Positions 32,779 to 41,509 of a DNA stretch of 64,000 nucleotides are shown here, piece by piece. Both the position numbers and the translations under genes were made by a program. The stretch covers positions 4,092,001 to 4,156,000 of the forward strand of contig NZ_CP022464.2 in assembly GCF_002234575.2 (NCBI RefSeq), read 5' to 3'. Below the pieces are notes generated by a model. The model ran no database searches and had not been told where the DNA came from. It saw only the letters and a list, made by a program, of their open reading frames with translations. The first letter of the stretch is position 1. Each line of letters opens with the position of its first letter. The DNA comes from Enterocloster bolteae (lineage in GTDB: Bacteria; Bacillota; Clostridia; Lachnospirales; Lachnospiraceae).

Positions 32779-33079
32779 ATGATAATAAAAGAAATGCCTG
32801 CCAGCGAATATGTAGTGTTTCATTTCGGGGCTAAAATGCCAAGACAGTTTAGAGCCAGTTGCCGATAACATTTATTAAATAGGGTTTCCGCAATTGACTT
32901 GTCAGTTAAATGAATCCGCAACATATGTTTTTGCAAAGCATGGTGAGGAAGTGGGTGAAGAAGGGAAAAGCAAAATAGAGTACTGGGTTCCGATTTTACA
33001 GACAGCAAGGTCTGTAAACATTGAAACGAAAAATGACCGCCACGTTAGCGACGGCCAAGTAAATAATTACTCATTATGA
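32779..33079 (+). pseudogene. Decayed AraC-type effector-binding domain
   Basis: Two frames together give MIIKEMPASEYVVFHFGAK, then a frame change and FPQLTCQLNESATYVFAKHG and EEGKSKIEYWVPIL. These are the beginning (MPAxxYAVF), middle (WFPxxGY) and end (YEIWVPI) of the GyrI-like domain of AraC regulators, with frameshifts and a missing middle. No HTH part is present. The fragment fills the 600-bp gap before the sensor kinase; the rest of the gap is AT-rich and holds only the operon promoter and a terminator. Confidence 0.62.
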
Positions 33080-33162
33080 TAGATTGTATTTCCTTTTTAT
33101 CTCAACTATTTTTCACCTGTCCGCCTTTTCTCTTGGTATAGCTTAAATGAGATTCTTTCAAA

Positions 33163-33188
33163 GGTAGACAATCATACTTTTGTCTACC
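33163..33188 (-). terminator. Possible terminator of the sensor kinase gene
   Basis: GGTAGACAA pairs with TTGTCTACC over an 8-base loop. The kinase stop codon lies inside the first arm on the minus strand. The tail (TTTGAAAG) is short, so it is uncertain. Confidence 0.45.
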
Positions 33189-35400
33189 TCAGCTTTGATA
33201 CTAATGTATCATAAAAGATTTCCACATTAATGGGCTTTGCCAAATGTCCATTCATCCCGGCAGCCAATGCATGTTCCACATCCTCTTTAAATGCATTAGC
33301 TGTCATTGCTATGACAGGCACACGTTCAGCATCAGGATGGCTACTGGCACGCAATTGTTTTGTTGCTTCATAACCGTCTATAACAGGCATTTGTATATCC
33401 ATTAAAATTAAATCGTAATAGCCACCAGGGGATGCAAGGAATATATCCAGCGCCTCTTTTCCATTTTCAGCACAGTCTATCTCGGCACCAGTCACCTTAA
33501 GGATTTCCATGGCAATTTCTCTGTTTAGTATATTATCTTCTACCAGCAGAAAATGTCTGCCCGGAAATTCCGGAGGAATGAACTGAGATATCTGTTCTGG
33601 CTCCTGCCCAAGTATATTCTTTGTCAGCGATACTAATATGTCATAAAGGCTTGATTCAAACAACGGTTTTAAGATAAACGCATTTGCTCCGTCTGACCTT
33701 GCTTTGTCCTCAATTTCAGCCCAATTGTAGGTAGAGATTATAATGTCTGGTTTCTTCGGACCAATTTTTTCGCGAATACAGCGTATTACCTCTATACCAT
33801 CCACATTTGACAATTTCCAATCAATCATGCAGATATCATAATCCTGTAATGCTTTGTGGGCATTAAACACCCTCTGTAAAGCCTCATGTCCTTCACTTAC
33901 ACAGTCTGCATGAATACCCATTCTATTCAGAAGCATGGAAGCATAATTACAGTTGTCCTCATCGGGGTCTGCAACCAGCACTTTGAGAGGCTCCCATTCC
34001 CATTTTTTATGTTTTCCTTCGTTTGGTACATCGACAGGCAGAACAACCGTACAGGTAGTTCCTTCACCCAGTTTGCTTTCAACCTGTATGGAACCGCCCA
34101 GTAATTTAACCAGATTATAAGTAATAGCCATCCCAAGACCTGTTCCGCCATATTTTCGGGAAGTGCCGCTGTCGGCCTGCTCAAATGGTTTAAATATACG
34201 TTTCAGGTATTCATCGCTCATACCAATCCCTGTATCTTTGGTTATGAACTGGAGATGGGTTTTTCCATCAACAACAGGTGCTGGGTTTACTTCCAGATGA
34301 ACCACACCGCCTTTTGGAGTGAATTTAATTGAATTGGAGAGGAGATTAAGGAGAATCTGGTTGATACGCATACAATCCCCAATATACACTGCTTCCGGAA
34401 CGTTTTTTATACCACATTCAAATTTCAATCCCTGCTCTTCTGCTTGGGCATAAATGGTAGCTACAAGCGGTTCCAGCAACTGTTGTAGTTGAAAAGGTTC
34501 GTGGTTTACGGAGAGTTTTCCTTCTTCTATCTTAGACATATCCAACACATCGTTGATAATTGTCATCAGATGTCGGGAAGAAAATGTAATTTTAGAAAGA
34601 CAGTCCTCTATCCTGTTGGAATCATCCAAATGTGTAGCCGCTATTTTTGTCATTCCAATGATTATACTCAAGGGGGTACGGATTTCATGGGACATACATG
34701 ATAGAAACTCTTTCTTTACTTTGAAGGCTTTTTGCGCGTTATTAAGTGCATCCTTTAACTCCTGCTCCTGGATAGATAAAAGTTTTAAATTTTTTTTATC
34801 CATATATTCGGAATATATACTCAGTAATATAATACCGATTGAAAGCAGTAAGGAGACTGACACGGTAAGTACTGCGGTGTGTTTTGATGTTTCCGTCAAC
34901 TCACAGACCTTATCATCAGCAAAATCTATTATTGTTGTTAAACAGTCACTAACCCTGTCATACTGAGGATATACATACAGAGCTAAATAGTTTGAGATCT
35001 CGTTCTCGGTATGTCCAACCACAAAGTCTACGGCTTTATCCTGCTGGGCAATCAGCTGATTCATGGCAGCCTGAAGGGTGTCCACATCCTCCTTAGGGCC
35101 GGAATAACAGCTATAAAGCCTCTCTATATCACTGAACTGCAAATCATACCGTTCCTGAAAAATCGAACGAACATTTTGCTCCCCCTTAAAATCATAGGTC
35201 AGGAATATACTCACAAAACGTTTCATATCCAACAAGCGTGACCTCATCCCCCTGGCACTGTTGCTGGATGTATAGGGATGGTCATATATATTTTGGGCTG
35301 TTTCCTGCATCCTATTGGCAGTATATATACTGATGGATGCAAATATTATAGTGACGGCACAGATAATAATTGTTATTTTTGACTTTATTTCTAAGTTCAT
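33184..35400 (-). CDS. Hybrid sensor histidine kinase with two receiver domains
   Basis: A 738-residue membrane kinase. Span at about 5-25, an extracellular four-helix sensor (about 30-170) like those of chemoreceptors, second span near 175-195, then HisKA with the phospho-His in SCMSHEIRTPLSI (about 234), HATPase (NLLSNSIKFTPKGG, DTGIGMSDEY, KYGGTGLGMAI), a first receiver with Asp in DYDICMIDWKLSNVDG and a second with Asp in LILMDIQMPVIDGYEAT. ATG 35400 (MNLEIKSK) is preferred because the membrane span follows directly; the frame is open 18 codons further. No output regulator is adjacent, but a chemoreceptor gene lies just upstream in the same direction. Confidence 0.9.
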   Translation of the reverse strand: MNLEIKSKITIIICAVTIIFASISIYTANRMQETAQNIYDHPYTSSNSARGMRSRLLDMKRFVSIFLTYDFKGEQNVRSIFQERYDLQFSDIERLYSCYSGPKEDVDTLQAAMNQLIAQQDKAVDFVVGHTENEISNYLALYVYPQYDRVSDCLTTIIDFADDKVCELTETSKHTAVLTVSVSLLLSIGIILLSIYSEYMDKKNLKLLSIQEQELKDALNNAQKAFKVKKEFLSCMSHEIRTPLSIIIGMTKIAATHLDDSNRIEDCLSKITFSSRHLMTIINDVLDMSKIEEGKLSVNHEPFQLQQLLEPLVATIYAQAEEQGLKFECGIKNVPEAVYIGDCMRINQILLNLLSNSIKFTPKGGVVHLEVNPAPVVDGKTHLQFITKDTGIGMSDEYLKRIFKPFEQADSGTSRKYGGTGLGMAITYNLVKLLGGSIQVESKLGEGTTCTVVLPVDVPNEGKHKKWEWEPLKVLVADPDEDNCNYASMLLNRMGIHADCVSEGHEALQRVFNAHKALQDYDICMIDWKLSNVDGIEVIRCIREKIGPKKPDIIISTYNWAEIEDKARSDGANAFILKPLFESSLYDILVSLTKNILGQEPEQISQFIPPEFPGRHFLLVEDNILNREIAMEILKVTGAEIDCAENGKEALDIFLASPGGYYDLILMDIQMPVIDGYEATKQLRASSHPDAERVPVIAMTANAFKEDVEHALAAGMNGHLAKPINVEIFYDTLVSKLR

Positions 35401-35544
35401 ACGCTTCCCTTTAACCTTCCAAAGTTCATCTTCTGCACATTTTTCTGAACTCAAAAGAAGTCCTGCGGATGTGCTTTTCCATGCCCATCATTTATTCGTT
35501 TTTCTGGATATCTGTTAACATTAGTGCACGCTGATACCTGCCAG

Positions 35545-37263
35545 TTAAGTCTTACAGGATTTCGATACCAAACGCGCTTCGCTATTTTCCAGTTTAAAAC
35601 CATCAACTAAATTTTTTAATGACTGAGCCTGCCTGGCTAGTTCTTCGCTAGCACCAGCACTTTCCTCAGAAGTTGCAGTATTAGTCTGTACCACATAGGA
35701 AATCTGTCTAATACCCTGTGTTACCTGGGTCAGAGAGGAAGCCTGTCGACTGGCGGCATCGGCAATGTCATCCACCGTGCAAGATACTGTCTGCGTATTT
35801 TGGGCTACTTGTTCAAGGGATTGGGCAGTTTTGTCAGCGATTTTACGCCCTGTTTCTACCGCCTGAAGGGAACCTTCTATCAGGACTGCAGTATTTTTCG
35901 AGGCCCTTGCTGACTGCTCAGCAAGATTCCGCACTTCAGATGCCACTACAGAAAATCCTTTTCCAACAGCACCAGCACGTGCAGCTTCCACCGAAGCATT
36001 AAGTGCCAATATGTTAGTTTGAAAAGCAATATCTTCAATCACTTTTATTATTTTTTTGATTTCGGACGACTTATGGCTGATATCTTTCATTGCATTAACC
36101 ATTTCCTGCATCTGATGCATGCAATCGTTAACAGATCCGCCTGCCTGCATCGTCTGCTCGCGGGCCTTTTCCACATTCGATGCCGTCTCCTGTACCTGCT
36201 CTGATATTACAGAAATAGAGTTTGCCAATTCCTCGACAGAACATGCCTGTTCTGCTGCCCCCTGTGCCAGAGTCTGCGAGCTGGCAGAAATCTGTTCTCC
36301 TCCTGCTGCCACCTGAAACGCAGCCTGGTTAATAAGTTGAAGCATATCACTTAAATTATTACGGAGATTTCGCATTGAGATTAGAATCCCTTCATAATTT
36401 CCCATATAAGCTTCTAAGGCATTGGAACAGGTTGTGAAGTCCCCTTTTGACAAATCTCCCATTATATGGGCGATATCAAAAATTATTTTCTTTTGTATAC
36501 CAATTAAGTAGCGTATATTATTGGATAAGTCACCCACCTCATCCTTTGATATATATTTGACTTGTGCTGTTTCCAGTTCTCCTCTAGCTAACTTTTGGAT
36601 TGCCATTTCTATTTCCTTTATAGGCTTACGGACGGTGTTCGATATATATAGTCCAATTGTTCCCGCCAATATAAAACTTAGGATAATAATGACTGTTACA
36701 AGGGTGATAGACATTTCCTGAGCTTTTTGACCATCCTGTACCATTTTCTTTGCATTTTCTCCTGCAATATCGGCTATCGCCTGCAATTTATCCGCCATTT
36801 GATTCAAATGCGGTACATAACCATTCTTCATTATGTCGAACGCTTTATCTTTCTTATTAGCCAGTATTGCGTCAAACACCTGGTTGCGATAAACAATCGC
36901 TTCTTTTTGAATTGATTCCACTTCATCTATCAGTGATTTATCACCCCGAAAGACTTGACGTATGATAGGAAACGTTTCACGCATCATTATAAGGCTATTG
37001 TCAGCATTCTCAATCAACTCTTTTGAGATTTCCTGATCTGATTCCACAATAGCCCTTAATATATCACCTCTTGCCTCTTGTATTTTCCTTCGGGCTGTGG
37101 CTACATTGACTGTCACAGTATAGTTGTTGTCATAGAAAATGGTTAAATTATCGCCGATGTGATTAAGCATAATCAGGGCCACAATACTTGCACACAGGCA
37201 AAGAAATATGATAACTACATATGACAATAAAAGCCTGGTTCTGATTTTCAAATTTTTCAACAT
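35545..37263 (-). CDS. Methyl-accepting chemotaxis protein
   Basis: A 572-residue chemoreceptor. Span at about 10-30, four-helix-bundle sensor (about 35-185), span at about 188-210, HAMP (about 212-265) and a long coiled-coil signalling domain whose hairpin tip reads IIKVIEDIAFQTNILALNAS followed by VEAARAGAVGKGFSVVA (about 415-450). It would pass ligand signals to CheA/CheW, none of which is in this window. Its sensor type matches that of the adjacent hybrid kinase, 145 bp downstream, suggesting a shared stimulus. Confidence 0.93.
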   Translation of the reverse strand: MLKNLKIRTRLLLSYVVIIFLCLCASIVALIMLNHIGDNLTIFYDNNYTVTVNVATARRKIQEARGDILRAIVESDQEISKELIENADNSLIMMRETFPIIRQVFRGDKSLIDEVESIQKEAIVYRNQVFDAILANKKDKAFDIMKNGYVPHLNQMADKLQAIADIAGENAKKMVQDGQKAQEMSITLVTVIIILSFILAGTIGLYISNTVRKPIKEIEMAIQKLARGELETAQVKYISKDEVGDLSNNIRYLIGIQKKIIFDIAHIMGDLSKGDFTTCSNALEAYMGNYEGILISMRNLRNNLSDMLQLINQAAFQVAAGGEQISASSQTLAQGAAEQACSVEELANSISVISEQVQETASNVEKAREQTMQAGGSVNDCMHQMQEMVNAMKDISHKSSEIKKIIKVIEDIAFQTNILALNASVEAARAGAVGKGFSVVASEVRNLAEQSARASKNTAVLIEGSLQAVETGRKIADKTAQSLEQVAQNTQTVSCTVDDIADAASRQASSLTQVTQGIRQISYVVQTNTATSEESAGASEELARQAQSLKNLVDGFKLENSEARLVSKSCKT

Positions 37264-37500
37264 TATATTCTCCCTATAGCCAATAATAATTATGGATAGT
37301 TATATTGATATATAGCAAGCACGGTAACCTTGACGTATTGCACCTTGTTTATATACATATTTATAAGAATAGCATAAAATACAAAAAACAGCAACCAGCT
37401 TATAGATACCGACTGCAAAATGAGTAGAAATTTCTTTTTTTCAATGTTATACTGATTTAAGTAATGAGTTTTTAAATTTCGTCTACCAGGAGGTATCCTT

Positions 37501-38958
37501 TTGAAAGAACAACTAGAATTAAATCAACTCATTTACAGCATAATTAAAACCCAGATTGAATTTGGAACTTATCGCTTTGAGGAACATCTACCGCCCATAG
37601 AAGAGATGGCGGACATACTGGTTGTATCTGTAGATACCATACGGCTTGCTTATCGCCGATTGCAGACAGATGGGTATATTACCCTTTCAAAACGTATTGG
37701 TTCTGTAGTTACAGTTCAATACGATGATAAAGAAGTAGAACAGAATATTCAGACTTATTTTGCAGAACGAGCTGACTCTCTGCTCGATATATGCCGTTCA
37801 ATCCCGCTGCTGCTAAGAGGTATTCAGGTATCAACATGGAAAAGTATTCCACTGGAAGAATTAGATAAGATTGAACTTGATGCCTTACAGACTAAACCTG
37901 CCTTTTGGGTGTTGTTTTATATACAGACCCTATATAGAACGCTGAATAATGACCTATTAATGAATTTTTTCCTTTGGTTGAATACCTTTTATACATTACC
38001 TTTTTTGAGTCTGACTGATTATGAAAAATATGTAGACAGAGACATCTGTGCCATACCAGATATAATAAAATTCCGCCGGGAGGAAAATTGGACGGCACTT
38101 CAGGTCATTTCCAAAAATGTCCTTGAGAAACACCAGTCCAATATAAGCAGTTTTTATAAAACCAGAATTTCTGTTCCTCCCTCAAAAAACCAAATCACAT
38201 TTACTTGGAGTTGTTACAAAAGAGCATCGCAGATTTGTTATTCTGTGGGAATGGATATTTTAACTTCAATTGCCCGTGAATATTACCCTGTAGGAAGTTT
38301 TTTACCTTCCCAAAAAAAACTCGCAAAAGAAAAACATGTCTCTGTCAGTACAATCCGCCAAACCCTCTCATTATTAAATAATCTCGGTATTGTAAAGACT
38401 ATCAATGGAGTCGGCACGCAGGTTCTTTCGATGGATCAGATTGCAGACAACTGTAATTTAGCGAATCCAATTGTAAGGAAACGCTTATTAGACTGTAAGC
38501 AAAGCTTGCAACTCTTTGCATTGTCCTGCCGAGATGTTGCATCATTTACGATTTCCTCCATGGATGAATCAAGTCTGACGATATGGATGGAACAGCTCAT
38601 TTTATTCGAACAATTAGACAAATTGGCGCTTATAGTACCGTTTTCTTTGAAATTCATGAGCCAGTCCGCACCTTATCAGACAATCAGAACATTCTACTCA
38701 GAATTATACAAGCAATTATTTTGGGGAGTCCCGCTTAGAGGTATGATGGGAACACAGGAAGTTATCAATGATATTTACCGACCATATCATCAATCTATGC
38801 TTAATTATCTAAAAAGTTCCGATGCAGAGGGATTTGCTGCAATATTGGAAGAGGCATCAAACCTGGCAGTTCAATTTGTATCTGAACGGCTAGCCAAATA
38901 TGGGATACAGGAGACTGATAGTAAGTCTATCACTAAATATGGAAAGAATTCTATCTAG
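37501..38958 (+). CDS. Regulator with two GntR winged-helix domains
   Basis: A 485-residue protein starting at TTG 37501 after AGGAGGTATCC. It has two separate GntR-type HTH domains: residues about 8-72 (EEHLPPIEEMADILVVSVDT, IRLAYRRLQTDGYI) and about 255-318 (GSFLPSQKKLAKEKHVSVST, IRQTLSLLNNLGIVKTINGV), each followed by a helical region resembling the FCD-type or other ligand domain. A single GntR domain is the rule, so this looks like a fused duplicate. It is divergent from the chemoreceptor gene with a 237-bp region between them, its likely control target. Confidence 0.75.
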   Translation: MKEQLELNQLIYSIIKTQIEFGTYRFEEHLPPIEEMADILVVSVDTIRLAYRRLQTDGYITLSKRIGSVVTVQYDDKEVEQNIQTYFAERADSLLDICRSIPLLLRGIQVSTWKSIPLEELDKIELDALQTKPAFWVLFYIQTLYRTLNNDLLMNFFLWLNTFYTLPFLSLTDYEKYVDRDICAIPDIIKFRREENWTALQVISKNVLEKHQSNISSFYKTRISVPPSKNQITFTWSCYKRASQICYSVGMDILTSIAREYYPVGSFLPSQKKLAKEKHVSVSTIRQTLSLLNNLGIVKTINGVGTQVLSMDQIADNCNLANPIVRKRLLDCKQSLQLFALSCRDVASFTISSMDESSLTIWMEQLILFEQLDKLALIVPFSLKFMSQSAPYQTIRTFYSELYKQLFWGVPLRGMMGTQEVINDIYRPYHQSMLNYLKSSDAEGFAAILEEASNLAVQFVSERLAKYGIQETDSKSITKYGKNSI

Positions 38959-39240
38959 TATAAACGATTATAGTTAGCTTTTTGTCATGGTTCCAAAACA
39001 TTAACTTTTATATACTATAAAAATAGAGGTTCTGTACTAAATATTGGTGTGTGTTGAAACGCACATCTCCAATATCCCTTTGGTTGTAATGAAATCTCCG
39101 GAAATGTTTATCCCATCAGAAACAGCAATATCTTTTCCCACTCCTGGACTGGCGTAATTCATTCTTTCCGGCCTCTGGCTATGAGCCCCTCAGTACCCCG
39201 GCGTGTGGCACTTCTATGTTGGTTTTAAAAGTTTGCTGAT

Positions 39241-40848
39241 TTACGAAATTTCTTTATCGGCCTCATCCTCCCCGGATACTCCCATTGCCAGCAGCATCAG
39301 CATGACAGGTGTCACGATAGGAACGCTGATGTTGACTGCTGCCTGGGCAGCATAACAGATTACGGCAAAGGCAATTGCCATTACATAGGGCCGTTTTCCG
39401 GATAAACGAATCATTTTCCGGATGGATGTAACCAGTAATGCCAGATAGGCCACAAGTCCGGCCAAACCAACCGTCACCAGATATTGAAGATATTCATTAT
39501 GAGCGCTGTCAAAAAATTCCCCATAGCGCATTACCATTTCATCATAATGGTTTTCCATGACAACCGCCCCATATGTATCCGGTCCTGCACCAAATATTTT
39601 CTGTTTAAAGGGAAACTTCCCATAACTTTCCATACCGATTCTCCATATGTACCAGCGATGCGTTCCCCAGTCGTCATTGATCGTCAGGTACTGTGCCAAT
39701 CCGCCGTAGTTCCCTGCATTTCCACAGACATTCACATCATAAAGGGCAAAGCCGGTCAGGATAATTCCCACGGACAGGAATGCCAGCCAGGCCCACCTCC
39801 CCTTGTTTCCATCCCGCATAAGGGGATGGGTGTCCGGAATCATTTTCATCATCCAACACAGTATGAAGTACAAGGCCCACAGGACTGCCACCAGAAGAAT
39901 CAGGTAATGTGAACCGGTTATGATACGGTACAATCCTCCCATTTGACCGGCAGCTCCTGATTGCGGCTTTGTCATCCTGTGCAAGCTCCAGAATTCCGAA
40001 CTTAACACTGCCAGTATAAAAATGTAGGTTCTGACCCCCCTCAGGTTTTTGAATGCATACAGCGGTAAAAGCCCAATCAGAGCAAAGATTGCAAGGTAGG
40101 CATTATCACTCATCCCGGTAATAAGGGCAGCGAATGAAATCGACATGCAGAAAAGATACCATGTTTTCCTTATCCGGACCTCCTCTGTAAAGAACAACAG
40201 GACAGACGCTCCGGCCAGCATGGCTGCATAGGATGTATATGTATTAATGTTGCCAATGGTTGACATAAACATATAGTATTGTCCAGGGTCCATAAGATTC
40301 TTAAATCCAATAGGATCTATATCGAAGTATTGGAGGATTCCTATGATACACGCCCCCATGCCGGCTCCGAGAAACAGGTCCAGATACCATTGTCTTAAAC
40401 GCAGACTCCTTCTTACGGCAAAATACATAAAAGCATAAGCAATCCATATCAGAAGACCAGAATACCTTCCATCATTTCCCAACAATGCTGCTGCGGGAGT
40501 TGCGGATTGCAGAGTGGATATACCGGCTATCAGTATAAAATCCAGCATGGACCAGTCAGAGGCACAGATTTTCCTTCTCCTGCCCGTACTCCTGTCACAG
40601 CCCAGATAGATTGACAAAATTAAAAAAATTACATTTACCATCAGAAATACAACTGCAAAGATAATCACTACTTTGTAATAAAAAAATGTTTTAAAATTCA
40701 GTATATCAAAGTAATAGTCCCTGAACGCAAGAGGAAACACCCCTATTATAATGATCGCAAAAATACCTGCCAGTCCGGAATTCATCCCTCGCCATTTTGA
40801 ATAAAAACTTTTAATATTTGCAATACTGGTTTTCTTCCCACTATCCAT
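39241..40848 (-). CDS. O-antigen ligase/polymerase-like membrane protein
   Basis: A 535-residue protein with about 11-12 spans and a large outside loop before the last three, the architecture of the Wzy/WaaL (O-antigen ligase) superfamily. The long loop carries WGTHRWYIWRIGMESYGKFPFKQKIFGAGPDTYG (seen in parts) and SAHNEYLQYLVTVGLAGLVAY, the HNxYL-type motif of this superfamily. Such proteins join glycans to lipid or protein carriers. It is the last gene of the surface-protein operon, so a role in glycosylating or attaching surface polymers is plausible. About 280 bp without supported features follow it. Confidence 0.8.
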   Translation of the reverse strand: MDSGKKTSIANIKSFYSKWRGMNSGLAGIFAIIIIGVFPLAFRDYYFDILNFKTFFYYKVVIIFAVVFLMVNVIFLILSIYLGCDRSTGRRRKICASDWSMLDFILIAGISTLQSATPAAALLGNDGRYSGLLIWIAYAFMYFAVRRSLRLRQWYLDLFLGAGMGACIIGILQYFDIDPIGFKNLMDPGQYYMFMSTIGNINTYTSYAAMLAGASVLLFFTEEVRIRKTWYLFCMSISFAALITGMSDNAYLAIFALIGLLPLYAFKNLRGVRTYIFILAVLSSEFWSLHRMTKPQSGAAGQMGGLYRIITGSHYLILLVAVLWALYFILCWMMKMIPDTHPLMRDGNKGRWAWLAFLSVGIILTGFALYDVNVCGNAGNYGGLAQYLTINDDWGTHRWYIWRIGMESYGKFPFKQKIFGAGPDTYGAVVMENHYDEMVMRYGEFFDSAHNEYLQYLVTVGLAGLVAYLALLVTSIRKMIRLSGKRPYVMAIAFAVICYAAQAAVNISVPIVTPVMLMLLAMGVSGEDEADKEIS

Positions 40849-40921
40849 GACTCCCCCCTTTCAGGTAATTCCAGAAGCAGCCATGACTGATACCATGGCT
40901 GCCTCCGTTACTCCTTCTTTT

Positions 40922-41452
40922 TTACATCTTTAAATCCTTATTTATCCGTTTTTGGCACATATAGGTATTTGCCTCCTCCAACATTCTCATCAGCTCCAGC
41001 GCACTGCGAAAAGCAATATAATGCGTCCCTGTATAATTGCACCGGAGCCTCCCCTGCATAGAGGAATTCTGCCGGAACAACACATGGATCAGAATGACCT
41101 CCTTCGCAGCTGTTACATATGGGTACAGGTTCCCTGCCACTTCCTCTTTTTCCAGAACTTTCCCGGAACTTTTTTGCCGTTTCCCCCTCAGCGCCCTGTA
41201 CTGCTGCTCCCTTTCTTTTTGCAGGAACCGCGGTTCTGTTGTTGCCATAGGGGCACCCACCATTTCACACACCTCATCAAGGGCCAGTATCAGCCCGTGG
41301 ATTCCTCTAAAGCTTACAGGACAAGGCAGATGATAATTTACAATGATACCATATGGCATATTATTTTCATGACCGTTTATACACACAAGCATCATACACG
41401 CCCTGTCCGTACCTGCCATTTCAATCTGAAGGTTCCTTTCCTCACTCAGCAT
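40922..41452 (-). CDS. Unknown protein, paralogue of the protein at 7781
   Basis: A 176-residue soluble protein without recognised domain. Blocks shared with the 7781 protein: FRGIHGLILALDEVCEMVGA followed by PM, a basic variable middle (KGKRQKSSGKVLEKEE here is GKRNK-type there), VLFRQNSSMQGRLRCNYTG against a QDAGIQGIFRSKYG-like stretch, and AFRSALELMRMLEEA near the end. The start follows AAAGGAGTGGACC. It is the sixth gene of the surface operon, 57 bp after the 1464-residue protein gene. A regulator or partner specific to switched loci is conceivable, but unproven. Confidence 0.75.
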   Translation of the reverse strand: MLSEERNLQIEMAGTDRACMMLVCINGHENNMPYGIIVNYHLPCPVSFRGIHGLILALDEVCEMVGAPMATTEPRFLQKEREQQYRALRGKRQKSSGKVLEKEEVAGNLYPYVTAAKEVILIHVLFRQNSSMQGRLRCNYTGTHYIAFRSALELMRMLEEANTYMCQKRINKDLKM

Positions 41453-41509
41453 GGTCCACTCCTTTGCAGTACAACCGCAGACATTGTTTTGGAACTTTAT
41501 TCGCCGTTT

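Noticed and set aside
38221..38260. TTATTCTGTGGG inside the tandem-GntR gene, similar to a switch-1 half-site
   Set aside because: Only one partial arm, no inverted partner; expected by chance in AT-rich coding sequence.
38959..39240. Possible end of an insertion sequence (GAGGTTCTGTACTAAATATTGG at about 39026, shown here in part)
   Set aside because: Resembles ISL3-type ends only loosely; no second end, target duplication or transposase piece can be read.
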